Part shown: in pieces, positions 52,185-60,855 of the stretch
Numbering within the stretch: the first letter of the stretch is position 1
Layout: every line of letters starts with the position of its first letter
Assembly (NCBI RefSeq): GCF_026723825.1
Contig: NZ_CP113519.1
Location: forward strand, 2,356,001 to 2,420,000
Origin: Pseudomonas sp. GOM7
GTDB lineage: Bacteria > Pseudomonadota > Gammaproteobacteria > Pseudomonadales > Pseudomonadaceae
Direction of reading: 5' to 3'
Length of the DNA: 64,000 bases
Notes under the pieces: model-generated
The model's database searches: none
What the model was told of the DNA's origin: nothing
What the model saw: the letters and a program-made list of their open reading frames with translations, nothing else
Made by a program: the position numbers and the translations under genes

Positions 52185-52757
52185 ATGGACAGCGCCGAGA
52201 TGAACCAGAACCTGGAGATGGCGGCCCTGGCCGTGCTCATCCACGATCTGCGCAAGCACAAGAAGGTCACCTTGAACGAGCTGGCCGAGCGTATCGGCCG
52301 CTCGGTGGGCTTTCTCTCGCAGGTCGAACGGGGGCTGTCGCGGCCGACGGTGGCGGATCTGACTGCCATCGCCGAGGCGCTCGACGTGCCCACCACCTAT
52401 TTCTACAGCCTGCCCAAGCCCAAGGCGCTGGACTGGGTCACCCGGCCTGACGAGCGCCGCACCCTGTACCTGGCCGGGGGCATCACCGACATCATGGCCT
52501 CGCCGACGCTGCAGGGCGCCTTCATGGTGGTCGACAGTCTGCTCGAGCCCGGTGCCAGCAGTGGCGAGCGGCAGATGAGCGACCGCTCGGAGCAGGCCGG
52601 CTACGTGCTCGAAGGCCAATTGACGCTGTGGCTGGGTGAGGACGAAGAGAGCGCCACCCTCTACCCCGGCGATGTTTTCCAGGTGCCCAGCTATGCGCGC
52701 CTGCGTTATGCCAACCAAGGCGACACCCCTGCGCGGGTGTTGTGGATCTACACCTGA
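52185..52757 (+). CDS. XRE-family regulator with C-terminal cupin (PauR/PuuR type)
   Basis: The 190-residue protein has an N-terminal helix-turn-helix (KKVTLNELAERIGRSVGFLSQVERGLSRPTV) and a cupin ligand domain (YVLEGQLTLWLGEDEESATLYPGDVFQVPS). This is the layout of PuuR and PauR, which repress polyamine catabolic genes until the substrate is present. It sits one base after the oxidase gene, within the operon. The 11-bp inverted repeat upstream is its likely site. Confidence 0.86.
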   Translation: MDSAEMNQNLEMAALAVLIHDLRKHKKVTLNELAERIGRSVGFLSQVERGLSRPTVADLTAIAEALDVPTTYFYSLPKPKALDWVTRPDERRTLYLAGGITDIMASPTLQGAFMVVDSLLEPGASSGERQMSDRSEQAGYVLEGQLTLWLGEDEESATLYPGDVFQVPSYARLRYANQGDTPARVLWIYT

Positions 52758-52783
52758 CCTCCCGTGAACCGGAAATAACCACA

Positions 52784-54130
52784 ATGAACGCCACCCGAGT
52801 CGAGCTGCTCGACGAAGTCCGCCAATTCCGCCAGACCCACCCCGAGGTGCGCTTCGTCGACCTGATCTGCCTGGACATTCCCGGGCATTTCTATGGCAAG
52901 CGCTACCCCATCGAGATGCTGGAGAAGGTCGCCGCCGGCAGCGCCCTGAAACTGCCGCAGAACTGCGTGCTGCTCGGCGCCCAGGGCGGGCTCTACGAGA
53001 TCGGCGACTACTGTTTCCATGACGGCGACCCGGATGCACCTCGGCGGCTGATCCCCGGCACGCTCAAGCTGGTGAACTGGGAGCGCCAGCCGCTGGGGCA
53101 GATGCTGATCAGCTCCGATGGCACCGAGGCGCCCATCGAGTTCGAGCCACGCGAGGTGCTGGCACGGGTGGTGAAGCGCCTGGCAGCGCGTGGCATTCGT
53201 CCGGTGGTGGCCTTCGAGCTGGAGTTCTACCTGTTCGACAAGGCGCTCAAGGACGGCCTGCCGCAGTACCCGCGCGATGACCTGAGTGGCGATGCCGACG
53301 ACCAGCCGAACATGCATATCGAGCGGCTCTCGCGCTTTGCCGAGGTGCTCGACGACATCAGCGAGACCGCGCGGCTGCAGGGTATCGACACCACGGTGAT
53401 CACCGCCGAGATCGGCCCAGGGCAGTTCGAGATCAACTTCAGTCACAACGCCGATCCCATGCAGGCGGCCGACTGGTCGGCGCTGTTCTGCCGGGTGACC
53501 CGTGGCGTGGCGCTCAAGTACGGCCATCGTGCCAGCTTCATGGCCAAGCCGTATCTGCAGTACCCGGGTAGCGGCATGCATATCCACGTCAGCCTGTACG
53601 ACGAGGCTGGCGAAAACCTGTTGGCGCGTGACGAGCAGCGCCCGTTGCGCCATGCTGTGGCCGGTTGCCTGGAGCTGCTGCCGGAACTGATGCCGATCTA
53701 CGCGCCGAACCACAACAGTTACCGCCGCTTCGGCGCCCAGGTGAACTCGGCGAGCAAGGCCAGTTGGGGCTTCGAGGATCGCGACGCCTGCGTGCGCATT
53801 CCCGAGTCGGACGCGCGCAACCTGCGCCTGGAGTTCCGTCTGCCGGGTGCCGATGCCAACCCTTATCTGGTGCTGGCGGCATTGCTGACCAGCATCGAGC
53901 AGGGCCTCGATGCCCAGGTCGAGCCCATCGCACCGCTGAATGACGACCGTGCCAGCGGCGTCGACTTTCCCAAGGACATGCTCGACGCCGTGCGCTGCAT
54001 GCAGGCCAGCGAGCGCGTTGCCGCCGGCCTCGGCAGCGAGTTCGTCATGGTCTATTGCGAGAACAAACGCCAGGATCACCTGGCCTTCATGCACGACATC
54101 AGCCCGCGGGAATACCGCTGGTACCTGTGA
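52784..54130 (+). CDS. Gamma-glutamylpolyamine synthetase (glutamine synthetase family, PauA/SpuB type)
   Basis: The 448-residue protein is a glutamine-synthetase-like ligase: EFEPREVLARVVKRL, FELEFYLFD near 146, ITAEIGPGQFEINFSHN near 207, GSGMHIHVSLYDE near 265 and NHNSYRRFG near 312. It lacks the adenylylation region of true GlnA. With ATP it joins glutamate to putrescine or another polyamine. The ATG at 52784 is 26 bp past the regulator stop. Confidence 0.88.
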   Translation: MNATRVELLDEVRQFRQTHPEVRFVDLICLDIPGHFYGKRYPIEMLEKVAAGSALKLPQNCVLLGAQGGLYEIGDYCFHDGDPDAPRRLIPGTLKLVNWERQPLGQMLISSDGTEAPIEFEPREVLARVVKRLAARGIRPVVAFELEFYLFDKALKDGLPQYPRDDLSGDADDQPNMHIERLSRFAEVLDDISETARLQGIDTTVITAEIGPGQFEINFSHNADPMQAADWSALFCRVTRGVALKYGHRASFMAKPYLQYPGSGMHIHVSLYDEAGENLLARDEQRPLRHAVAGCLELLPELMPIYAPNHNSYRRFGAQVNSASKASWGFEDRDACVRIPESDARNLRLEFRLPGADANPYLVLAALLTSIEQGLDAQVEPIAPLNDDRASGVDFPKDMLDAVRCMQASERVAAGLGSEFVMVYCENKRQDHLAFMHDISPREYRWYL

Positions 54131-54153
54131 TGTCACGGATAGAAGGAGGCGAC

Positions 54154-55533
54154 ATGAACAACGCCGTAAACAACCCCAAGACCGCCCATTGGCAGGCCCT
54201 GAGCCAGGCCCATCATCTGGCGCCGTTCAGTGATTACAGGCAACTGGCCGAGAAGGGCCCGCGCATCATCACCGAGGCAAAGGGCGTGCACCTGTGGGAC
54301 AGCGAGGGCCACAAGATCCTCGACGGCATGGCCGGCCTGTGGTGCGTGGCTGTCGGCTATGGCCGCGAGGAGCTGGTCGAGGCCGCTGCTCGGCAGATGC
54401 GCCAGTTGCCGTTCTACAACACCTTCTTCCAGACCGCCCACCCGCCGGTGCTGGAGCTGGCGCATGCCATCTCGCAACTGGCGCCGGCCGGCATGAACCA
54501 TGTGTTTTTTACTGGCTCGGGCTCGGAAGGCAACGACACCATGCTGCGCCTGGTGCGTCACTACTGGGCGTGCAAGGGCCAACCGAGCAAGAAGATCATC
54601 ATTGGCCGTGAGAACGGTTACCACGGCTCCACCGTGGCCGGTGCCAGCCTCGGTGGCATGAAGTTCATGCACGAGCAGGGCGACCTGCCGATCCCCGGCA
54701 TTGCCCATATCCCGCAGCCCTACTGGTTTGGCGAGGGCGGCGACAAATCGCCCGAGGAATTCGGCATCTGGGCTGCCGACCAGTTGGAGAAGAAGATTCT
54801 CGAACTGGGCGAGGACAATGTGGCGGCCTTTATTGCCGAGCCGGTGCAGGGCGCTGGCGGCGTGATCATCCCGCCCGAAACCTACTGGCCGCGTATCAAG
54901 GAAATCCTCGGCAAGTACGACATCCTCTTCGTCGCCGACGAGGTGATCTGTGGCTTTGGTCGTACCGGCGAGTGGTTCGGCAGCCAGTACTACGATCTGA
55001 AACCCGACCTGATGACCATTGCCAAGGGCCTGACCAGCGGCTACGTGCCCATGGGCGGGCTGATCGTCAGCGACAAGGTGTTCGAGGTGATCGAGGCGCA
55101 CGGCGACTTCAACCACGGCTTCACCTACTCCGGTCACCCGGTGGCAGCGGCGGTGGGCCTGGAGAACCTGCGCATTCTCAAGGAAGAAGGCATCGTCGAG
55201 CGGGTCAAGGCAGAAACGGCACCCTATTTGCAGCGTCGTCTGCGTGAGCTGGCCGATCACCCGCTGGTGGGTGAAGTGCGCGGCCTGGGCATGCTCGGCG
55301 CCATCGAACTGGTGCAGGACAAGGCCGCGCGCAAGCGTTACCCGGATGAAATGGCTGCTGGCATGGTCTGCCGTGGCCACTGTTTCGACAACGGTCTGAT
55401 CATGCGTGCCGTGGGTGACACCATGATCATCGCGCCGCCCTTGGTGATCAGCCAGGCAGAAGTGGATGAGCTGGTCGAGAAAGCGCGCAAGTGCCTGGAT
55501 CTGACCTGGGAGCAGGTGCGTAGCCAGGCGTAA
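54154..55533 (+). CDS. spuC: Polyamine:pyruvate aminotransferase (SpuC type)
   Basis: The 459-residue class III aminotransferase has GMAGLWCVAVGYGREELVEA near 54, the PLP lysine in TIAKGLTSGYVPMGG near 289, and the conserved DEVICGFGRTGEWFG near 261. It matches SpuC-type putrescine/spermidine:pyruvate aminotransferases. GAAGGAGGCGAC precedes the ATG. It is the last gene of the operon and completes an alternative, non-glutamylated route for putrescine. Confidence 0.86.
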   Translation: MNNAVNNPKTAHWQALSQAHHLAPFSDYRQLAEKGPRIITEAKGVHLWDSEGHKILDGMAGLWCVAVGYGREELVEAAARQMRQLPFYNTFFQTAHPPVLELAHAISQLAPAGMNHVFFTGSGSEGNDTMLRLVRHYWACKGQPSKKIIIGRENGYHGSTVAGASLGGMKFMHEQGDLPIPGIAHIPQPYWFGEGGDKSPEEFGIWAADQLEKKILELGEDNVAAFIAEPVQGAGGVIIPPETYWPRIKEILGKYDILFVADEVICGFGRTGEWFGSQYYDLKPDLMTIAKGLTSGYVPMGGLIVSDKVFEVIEAHGDFNHGFTYSGHPVAAAVGLENLRILKEEGIVERVKAETAPYLQRRLRELADHPLVGEVRGLGMLGAIELVQDKAARKRYPDEMAAGMVCRGHCFDNGLIMRAVGDTMIIAPPLVISQAEVDELVEKARKCLDLTWEQVRSQA

Positions 55534-55547
55534 GCTCACGGGCTAGT

Positions 55548-55615
55548 GGGAGGGGCTTTAGCCGTGACAGAAACAACCCGCAGCTAAAGTGCGATGTGGC
55601 CCAGCAGCTCCTACA
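55548..55615. repeat. REP-like element after spuC
   Basis: GTGGGAGGGGCTTTAGCCGTG and, further on, CTCCTACAAG with GCAGCTAAAG form a loose palindrome of the REP type also seen at 24216 and 48806. Confidence 0.55.
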
Positions 55616-55620
55616 AGAAT

Positions 55621-55659
55621 GAAACCCCGTGACCGTTACGGTGGCGGGGTTTCGTTTTT
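55621..55659 (+). terminator. Rho-independent terminator of the polyamine operon
   Basis: GAAACCCCG and CGGGGTTTC form a 9-bp stem followed by GTTTTT on the plus strand. The sequence before it on the minus strand is less A-rich, so it mainly serves the plus-strand operon. Confidence 0.88.
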
Positions 55660-55666
55660 CAGCCGC

Positions 55667-56683
55667 TTACTTGAGGCTGTTCTTCAGCGTCTGCGCAGCC
55701 TGATCCAGGGCAGTACGTACGGCCGGGACTTCAGCCACGACATTGAGCAGGCCGTAGTCGTGGATCATGCCGTTGTAGCGCACGGCGGTCACCGGTACGC
55801 CAGCGGCGTTCAGGCGGCGAGCGTAGGCTTCGCCTTCGTCACGTAGCACATCCATCTCGGCGGTCTGCACCAGTGCTGGCGGCAGACCTTTGAGTTGTTC
55901 CAGGCTGGCGCGCAGCGGCGATGCATGGAACTCGTTACGCTGTTTCGGGTCGGTGGTGTAGTTGTCCCAGAACCATTCCATCATGCCGCGGGTCAGGAAG
56001 TGGCCTTCGGCGAACTGGTTGTACGACGCATTGTTGAAGTTGGCGTCGGTCACCGGCCACAGCAGCACCTGAGCGCGAAGTTTCGGCGTGCCAGCCTCCT
56101 TGGCCTTGATCGCGACCACAGCCGCCATGTTGCCGCCGACACTGTTGCCGGCCACCGCCAGGCGCGAACCGTCGACACCGATCTGGCTGCCGTTGTCGGC
56201 TACCCACTTGGTTGCGGCATAAGCCTGGTTGATCGCGGTCGGGTACTTGGCCTCCGGCGACGGCGTGTAGTCGACGTAGATCGCTGCGGCGCCGGAGCCC
56301 ACTACCAGATCACGGATCAGGCGTGCGTGGGTCGGATAGTCACCCAGTACCCAGCCACCGCCGTGGAAGAACATGAAACCCGGCAGAATGCCGCGCGCAC
56401 CTTCGGGACGTACCACCTTGAGGGTGAGCGACTGGCCATTCACCTGGATCACCTTGGTGTCGACCATGATACCTGACAAATCCACCTTGACCCCGGCCTG
56501 AGCGCCGACCAGCACGGCACGAGCATCTTTCGGCGAAAGGGTTTCCAGCGGCTGACCGCCGCCTGCTGCCAGGGCATCGAGGAAGCCCTGAGTGGTACGT
56601 TCCACGCCGGGGCTGCCGGCGGCAAAACTGCTGTTGATGGCCAGGGCGAGCAAGCCAGCGGTCAGGGTGCGCGAGATGTTCAT
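55667..56683 (-). CDS. Secreted alpha/beta hydrolase (HSL-type esterase)
   Basis: The 338-residue protein has a signal peptide (LTAGLLALAINSSFAAG) and a complete HSL-family fold: HGGGW near 110, nucleophile GNSVGGN near 178, acid in EMDVLRDEG near 284 and His in MIHDYG near 314. It should hydrolyse short-chain esters in the periplasm or outside the cell. AAAAGGAACAGG lies upstream of the ATG. It is adjacent to ohr and may be expressed with the peroxide response. Confidence 0.86.
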   Translation of the reverse strand: MNISRTLTAGLLALAINSSFAAGSPGVERTTQGFLDALAAGGGQPLETLSPKDARAVLVGAQAGVKVDLSGIMVDTKVIQVNGQSLTLKVVRPEGARGILPGFMFFHGGGWVLGDYPTHARLIRDLVVGSGAAAIYVDYTPSPEAKYPTAINQAYAATKWVADNGSQIGVDGSRLAVAGNSVGGNMAAVVAIKAKEAGTPKLRAQVLLWPVTDANFNNASYNQFAEGHFLTRGMMEWFWDNYTTDPKQRNEFHASPLRASLEQLKGLPPALVQTAEMDVLRDEGEAYARRLNAAGVPVTAVRYNGMIHDYGLLNVVAEVPAVRTALDQAAQTLKNSLK

Positions 56684-56732
56684 GTTCCTGTTCCTTTTAG
56701 TGGGGGCGCCGGGGAGCCCGGCGCAGGATCGG

Positions 56733-57158
56733 TCAGACGATGGTCAGGGTGACGTCGATGTTGCCGCGGGTTGCGTTGGAGTACGGGCAGACGATGTGCG
56801 CGCGATCCACCAGGGTTTGCGCAGCGTCGCGATCCAGGCCTGGCAGGCTGATACGCAGTTCCACTTCGATGCCGAAACCGGTGGGGATGGCGCCGATGCC
56901 CACGGTGCCTTCGATGAAGGTGTCCGCCGGAATGCTCAGCTTGTCGCGAGCGGCGACGAACTTCAGGGCGCCAAGGAAGCAGGCGGAGTAGCCGGCAGCG
57001 AACAGTTGTTCCGGATTGGTGCCGTTGCCGCCTGCGCCGCCGAGTTCTTTCGGGGTGGTCAGGGCGATGTCGAGGACACCGTCGGAGGAGACGGCGCGGC
57101 CTTCACGGCCACCAAAGGCTTCAGCGGTGGCGCGGTAGAGAACGTTTTCGATGGTCAT
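56733..57158 (-). CDS. ohr: Organic hydroperoxide resistance protein
   Basis: The 141-residue OsmC/Ohr protein starts [20 protein letters not shown]. It has both redox cysteines: [11 protein letters not shown] near residue 59 and [16 protein letters not shown] near 123. It reduces organic hydroperoxides using a lipoylated partner. The ATG at 57158 has GAGGAAAA before it; the ORF upstream is not coding. Divergent ohr/ohrR control elements lie just upstream. Note that the ohrR gene is on the same strand. Confidence 0.93.
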   Translation of the reverse strand: MTIENVLYRATAEAFGGREGRAVSSDGVLDIALTTPKELGGAGGNGTNPEQLFAAGYSACFLGALKFVAARDKLSIPADTFIEGTVGIGAIPTGFGIEVELRISLPGLDRDAAQTLVDRAHIVCPYSNATRGNIDVTLTIV

Positions 57159-57208
57159 GGCGATTTTCCTCATCAGGGTTGGTAGTTGATGGATTGGTTC
57201 GCTAATTG

Positions 57209-57266
57209 TTTGCGCACTAACCGTATCCATGGAGTGAACTCTAATGCGCAAATATTTAGTGCGCAA
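57209..57266. promoter_or_regulatory. Candidate OhrR operators before ohr
   Basis: TTTGCGCACTAA (57209-57220) and TTAGTGCGCAA (57256-57266) form an inverted pair with the shared core GTGCGCA. They resemble the palindrome TTAGCGCGCTAA before ohrR. They are at the right place to block ohr transcription. Confidence 0.6.
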
Positions 57267-57425
57267 TATAAATCCATGGGTCATTTAGCTATATGTGGTC
57301 GGGGTGAATGGAATAAGCAGATGGGGCGCGGCTTGCAGTGCAGTTCTAGGCGGGAATGGTGTGTAGCAGAGCGTAGGGGGCGCTAGGCGCACCCGGAAAG
57401 ATTCGTCTCACGTTCATCTCTGCAA

Positions 57426-57878
57426 TCAGAGGGCGTCTTGCAGGTTGCTGCGCAGTGCGACCAGGTCATCACGCAGCTCGCCGAGCTGTTGCAGGTTCAG
57501 GCCGGTGGCCTTGAGAATGCAGGCCGGCACTGCCTTGGCCTGTTCATGCAGGGCGCGGCCTTGGTCGGTTAGGTATAGCTGCACCACGCGTTCGTCTTCG
57601 CTGCTGCGTCGGCGTTGCAGCAGGCCCTCGCTCTCCAGGCGTTTGAGCAATGGGGTGAGCGAGCCCGGGTCGGTGAGCATGCGCGCGCTGATCTCGCTGA
57701 CGGTGATGCCGTCGTTTTCCCACAGCACCAGCATGGCCAGGTATTGCGGGTAGGTGAGACCGAGCGCCTGCAACAAGGGCTTGTAGGTCTTGGTCATCAT
57801 CAGCGAGGTGGAATAGAGGGCGAAGCAGAGCTGGTTGTCCAGCATCAACTCGGTGCAGGGTTCCACGGGAGATTTCAT
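57426..57878 (-). CDS. ohrR: OhrR, MarR-family peroxide-sensing repressor
   Basis: The 150-residue protein keeps the reactive N-terminal cysteine (LDNQLCFALYSTS, Cys near 18) of OhrR-type sensors, the winged helix (LTYPQYLAMLVLWENDGITVSEISARM) and the wing RRRSSEDERVVQLYLT. Oxidation of the cysteine by organic hydroperoxides releases it from DNA. It lies upstream of ohr on the same strand. The TTAGCGCGCTAA palindrome is 34 bp before its start. Confidence 0.9.
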   Translation of the reverse strand: MKSPVEPCTELMLDNQLCFALYSTSLMMTKTYKPLLQALGLTYPQYLAMLVLWENDGITVSEISARMLTDPGSLTPLLKRLESEGLLQRRRSSEDERVVQLYLTDQGRALHEQAKAVPACILKATGLNLQQLGELRDDLVALRSNLQDAL

Positions 57879-57911
57879 GGCAGAGGTCTGTGGGATGAAG
57901 GAGTGCTTACG

Positions 57912-57923
57912 TTAGCGCGCTAA
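57912..57923. promoter_or_regulatory. TTAGCGCGCTAA palindrome before ohrR
   Basis: A perfect 12-bp palindrome 34 bp upstream of the ohrR start, related to the sites before ohr. Candidate autoregulatory OhrR operator. Confidence 0.6.
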
Positions 57924-57972
57924 TCATCGTTGCGCCAGAGGTTGGTGCGGGCAAGCCCGCACCGGGTAAGGC

Positions 57973-58290
57973 TCAGCCGCAGGACACTCGGGTGATGACG
58001 CCCTGTTCATCGACATTCAGATTCAGGCGCTGACCGTTGTATTCCAGGGTCACCACGCTGCGTGGTGTGAGGATACGTGCGCTGCTGGCACCGGCCTCCT
58101 GGCGGGCCTGTTCGAGCAGCTCCGGGCTGGCGCTCTGGCCCTTGAAGTGTTCGGCGGCGGATGAGGTGCAACTGTCATGTGTGGAGCCGCTCGGGGCAGC
58201 GGCAGAAGCCGGTTTTTCAGCGGTGCTGCTGCAACCAGAGGCGAGCAGGGTGGCGGTGAGCATGAGGCAGAGGCGGGTGGTGAGGTTCAA
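57973..58290 (-). CDS. I78-family peptidase-inhibitor-like lipoprotein
   Basis: About 105 residues: a lipoprotein signal (LCLMLTATLLASGC), a Ser/Ala-rich linker, then an I78 domain (CTSSAAEHFKGQSASPELLEQ, SARILTPRSVVTLEYNGQRLNL and DEQGVITRVSCG, with two cysteines that may pair). I78 proteins inhibit serine peptidases such as elastase-like enzymes. The TTG at 58290 is preferred because AAGGAGC lies six bases upstream and a positive signal start results; the ATG at 58263 is the alternative. Confidence 0.72.
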   Translation of the reverse strand: MNLTTRLCLMLTATLLASGCSSTAEKPASAAAPSGSTHDSCTSSAAEHFKGQSASPELLEQARQEAGASSARILTPRSVVTLEYNGQRLNLNVDEQGVITRVSCG

Positions 58291-58306
58291 TGCGAGGCTC
58301 CTTGGT

Positions 58307-58957
58307 TTACTGCGCGCCCTCCAGGCGCGCCAGACGTTCTTCGAGTGCGGCGATACGCGCTTCCAGTTCGACCAGCCGATCCTCATTAGGTGCCGAGGCT
58401 TCGCTGCGAGTACTGGCGCGGCTGGCCAGCAGGCTTTCCAGATCGGTGGGCTCGCCCAGCAGGTGCATGTAGCGATCCTCGCGCTGCCCGCTCTGGCGTG
58501 GCAGCAGCACGGCCAGGCCACGGCCGACCAATCGTTCCAACTGGTGCTGGATCTCTTCCACGTCATCGAAGTCGTGCATGCGGTTGCTGCGGGTCAGCAG
58601 CTCGTTGAGGGTCTGCGGGCCGCGTAACAGCAGCAGGCCGAGCAGCGCGGTCTGCGGCTTGACCAGCTCCAGTTGCCTGTCGCAGCGCTGTTCCCAGCGG
58701 TCGGCGCGGCTGCCCATCACCAGATGCACCAGCTTGCGGCCTTCCAGGCTGCGCAGGTAGCGCCCGACTTCGCCGGTCTCCAGGGTCATCAACGGTTCGC
58801 GGCTGGTCTTCTGGTTGCAGGCCAGTTGCACGGCATTGAGGGTCAGCGGGTAGCTTTCCGGGGTAGTCAGTTGCTTTTCGATCAGGCAGCCGAGAATGCG
58901 TACTTCGATGGCGTGCAGCGGGGTTTCGCCGACCAGCGGGGAGGGGGGGTAGGGCAT
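58307..58957 (-). CDS. YceH-family (DUF480) protein
   Basis: The 216-residue protein starts with two winged-helix repeats ([35 protein letters not shown], then [19 protein letters not shown]) and ends with a coiled coil ([23 protein letters not shown]). This is the YceH/DUF480 layout. The cellular role is unknown. The longer ORF has an upstream extension that is antisense to the next gene and is rejected. Confidence 0.88.
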   Translation of the reverse strand: MPYPPSPLVGETPLHAIEVRILGCLIEKQLTTPESYPLTLNAVQLACNQKTSREPLMTLETGEVGRYLRSLEGRKLVHLVMGSRADRWEQRCDRQLELVKPQTALLGLLLLRGPQTLNELLTRSNRMHDFDDVEEIQHQLERLVGRGLAVLLPRQSGQREDRYMHLLGEPTDLESLLASRASTRSEASAPNEDRLVELEARIAALEERLARLEGAQ

Positions 58958-59128
58958 GGCTCGATCCTGAGGCAGAAAAGATCTGCGTAGCCTAACGGCA
59001 TCCGCGCTCAGCCGACAGACTGTAATCTGTATGCGAGCATGTCGAAGGATATGAGGCAGGCGCCTACACTGGCCATCAGGTTGCCCTGATGAGCGCCAAG
59101 CATATCTCCATTGCAAACAGAGGTGGTC

Positions 59129-59722
59129 ATGAGCAAGACCGTGGAATTCTTCTTCGACCTGGGCAGCCCGGCCTCCTACCTGGCGCATACCCAGTTGCCG
59201 GCCCTGTGCCGTGAAGCAGGTGCCGAGTTGCTGTATCGACCGATGTTGCTCGGCGCCGTGTTCCAGGCCACCGGCAACGCCTCGCCGGTACTGATTCCGG
59301 CCAAGGGCCGATACCTGATGCGCGACCTGGCCCGCTGTGCCGAGCGCTTTGCCGTGCCGCTGCGCTTCAACCCGCATTTCCCCATCAACACCCTGGCCCT
59401 GATGCGCTTGCTGGTGGCGGTGCAAATGCATCAGCCGGCACGCCTCTACGATGCCGTGCATGGGCTGTTCGAGGCCATCTGGGTGGGCGGGGCGAATCTC
59501 GCCGACCCTGCCTGCGTGAGCGAGGTGTTGGTTGGCGCAGGCTTCGACGCAGCCGCGTTGCAGGCGCAGAGCGTCGAGCCGGAAGTGAAGGCAGCGCTCA
59601 AGGCCAGCACCGAAGAGGCCGTTGCCCGTGGCGTGTTCGGCGCGCCGACCTGCTTCGTCGAAGGCGAAATGTTCTTCGGTCAGGATCGGCTGGATTTCGT
59701 TCATGACGCACTTTGCCGCTGA
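59129..59722 (+). CDS. 2-hydroxychromene-2-carboxylate isomerase-like (DsbA-fold) protein
   Basis: The 197-residue protein begins [19 protein letters not shown], the mark of HCCA isomerases and kappa GSTs, with Ser in the active-site position. It shows [18 protein letters not shown] and [23 protein letters not shown], as in the family. HCCA isomerase acts in naphthalene degradation but no such genes are nearby; the true substrate may be another glutathione-dependent isomerisation. Confidence 0.84.
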   Translation: MSKTVEFFFDLGSPASYLAHTQLPALCREAGAELLYRPMLLGAVFQATGNASPVLIPAKGRYLMRDLARCAERFAVPLRFNPHFPINTLALMRLLVAVQMHQPARLYDAVHGLFEAIWVGGANLADPACVSEVLVGAGFDAAALQAQSVEPEVKAALKASTEEAVARGVFGAPTCFVEGEMFFGQDRLDFVHDALCR

Positions 59723-59769
59723 GGCCCTGGCACAATGGCAGGCCTTTTTTTCTGGCTGCGGAGCCCATC

Positions 59770-59985
59770 ATGAACCCCGAAGCGCTGAAACTCCTGGTGA
59801 CCCGCCGTATGCCCTATGGCAAGTACAAGGATCGGTTGATCGCCGACCTGCCAGGCCATTACCTCAACTGGTTCGCCCGTGAGGGCTTTCCCAAGGGCGA
59901 GCTGGGCCAGTTGTTGGCGTTGATGCAGGAAATCGACCACAACGGCCTCAAACCGTTGCTCGATCCCTTGCGCGAACGCTCGTAG
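59770..59985 (+). CDS. DUF3820-family protein
   Basis: The 71-residue protein MNPEALKLLVTRRMPYGKYK with RLIADLPGHYLNWFAREGFP is a typical DUF3820 member, a family widespread in Pseudomonas (sometimes named after a quorum-regulated factor). It begins 47 bases after the isomerase stop. Function unknown. Confidence 0.82.
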   Translation: MNPEALKLLVTRRMPYGKYKDRLIADLPGHYLNWFAREGFPKGELGQLLALMQEIDHNGLKPLLDPLRERS

Positions 59986-59994
59986 AGAGCATGC

Positions 59995-60015
59995 GTAGCC
60001 CGGATGCAATCCGGG
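59995..60015. repeat. GTAGCCCGGATGC-type intergenic repeat
   Basis: Single copy of the repeat also found at 5508-5528 and 46298-46360, directly after the DUF3820 gene. Confidence 0.75.
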
Positions 60016-60063
60016 AGGCGTTTCCGCTTCCCCGCGGAGTTCATCCAGGCGCCAGTTACACCC

Positions 60064-60084
60064 GTAGGGTGCGCCGTGCGCACC
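60064..60084. repeat. GTAGGGTGCGC-type palindromic intergenic repeat
   Basis: Fourth location of the repeat that punctuates the atu operon. An inverted partial copy GCGCACCCTAC lies at 60117-60127. Confidence 0.75.
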
Positions 60085-60128
60085 GACCATGCACATGCAA
60101 AAATCGCGGTGCCACAGCGCACCCTACC

Positions 60129-60377
60129 TCAATGCCAGTTGCGACCGTGGTCCAACTTCTGATCCACCAACCATTTGCCATGGGCGATGGAAGCGCGCTG
60201 GGCCTTTTCCAGGTCGGTCATGAAGGCGTAGTCCACCGGCAGGGTCAGACGTTTGCTGGTTTTGCCGTCAGGTTCGGTGATCTGGCAGCCACCGGCCCAT
60301 GGGGTGGGCAGGCCGGGGTGTTCCATGACCGTAGCGCGGATGGTGTGGTCGCGGTGGGTGCAGGTGAGTGCGCTCAT
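60129..60377 (-). CDS. Hypothetical 82-residue protein
   Basis: The protein MSALTCTHRDHTIRATVMEH, then GCQITEPDGKTSKRLTLPVD and AHGKWLVDQKLDHGRNWH, is soluble, without signal or helix anchors. The pattern resembles small proteins often found in pseudomonads under an unknown-function label. GAGGAGGCCAC precedes the ATG at 60377. A longer ORF to 60533 exists but has no ribosome-binding site. Confidence 0.6.
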   Translation of the reverse strand: MSALTCTHRDHTIRATVMEHPGLPTPWAGGCQITEPDGKTSKRLTLPVDYAFMTDLEKAQRASIAHGKWLVDQKLDHGRNWH

Positions 60378-60855
60378 GGGTGTGGCCTCCTCGAGCGAGG
60401 CGCCGCCCTCGGTGTCGACGCTACACCGAGGTTCCAGCCGGGGCCAGTGGCGGCGGCGCGTGAATGAGTGTGCGTCTGCCCTTAACCTTAGCGCAGATAT
60501 GAACCTGCCGAGCCTGAGCCGATAAACGCGCAAGGTTGCGAGTTGGTGTGATTGTGCGGTGGTTTTCGGTGTTGTCGGGCTGCTTGTCGCGTTCTACTGA
60601 TGGCTTCCGTTTCGCCCTCCGGGGAGTCACTTTTGCTTGCCTTTCTTTGCTCTGAGCAGCGCTTCGATTTCAACGAAAAGTGAGTCGCCCGAGGATGCGG
60701 CGAACCTTGGAGCTTCTGAATGCACTGCAGCGACGTCCAGAGCGACAGGCAGGCAAAATGCCGATCCAGCAAGCAGCAAGCAGCTTCCACAACATACAGA
60801 GAAGCAAACGAAAGAGCCCCGCACTAGGCGGGGCTCTTTTTCTACAACGCTGGGA
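60378..60855. other. Gap with a repeat related to that near the IS element, and the acnB terminator
   Basis: From about 60614 to 60690 the sequence contains GTTTCGCCCTCCGGGG, AGTCACTTTTG and AAAAGTGAGTCGCCCGAGG, the same family as at 32121-32160 and 32765-32810. I see no gene in this stretch. The terminator at 60811-60839 is at the right end. Confidence 0.55.
60811..60839. terminator. Terminator of acnB
   Basis: AAAGAGCCCCGC and GCGGGGCTCTTT form a 12-bp perfect stem with a five-base loop. It is followed by T on the plus strand and by CTTTCG on the minus strand; the place is right after the acnB stop. Confidence 0.85.

Noticed and set aside
58958..59704. Upstream extension of the yceH ORF
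   Set aside because: It is antisense to the isomerase gene, and YceH proteins begin near the ATG at 58957.
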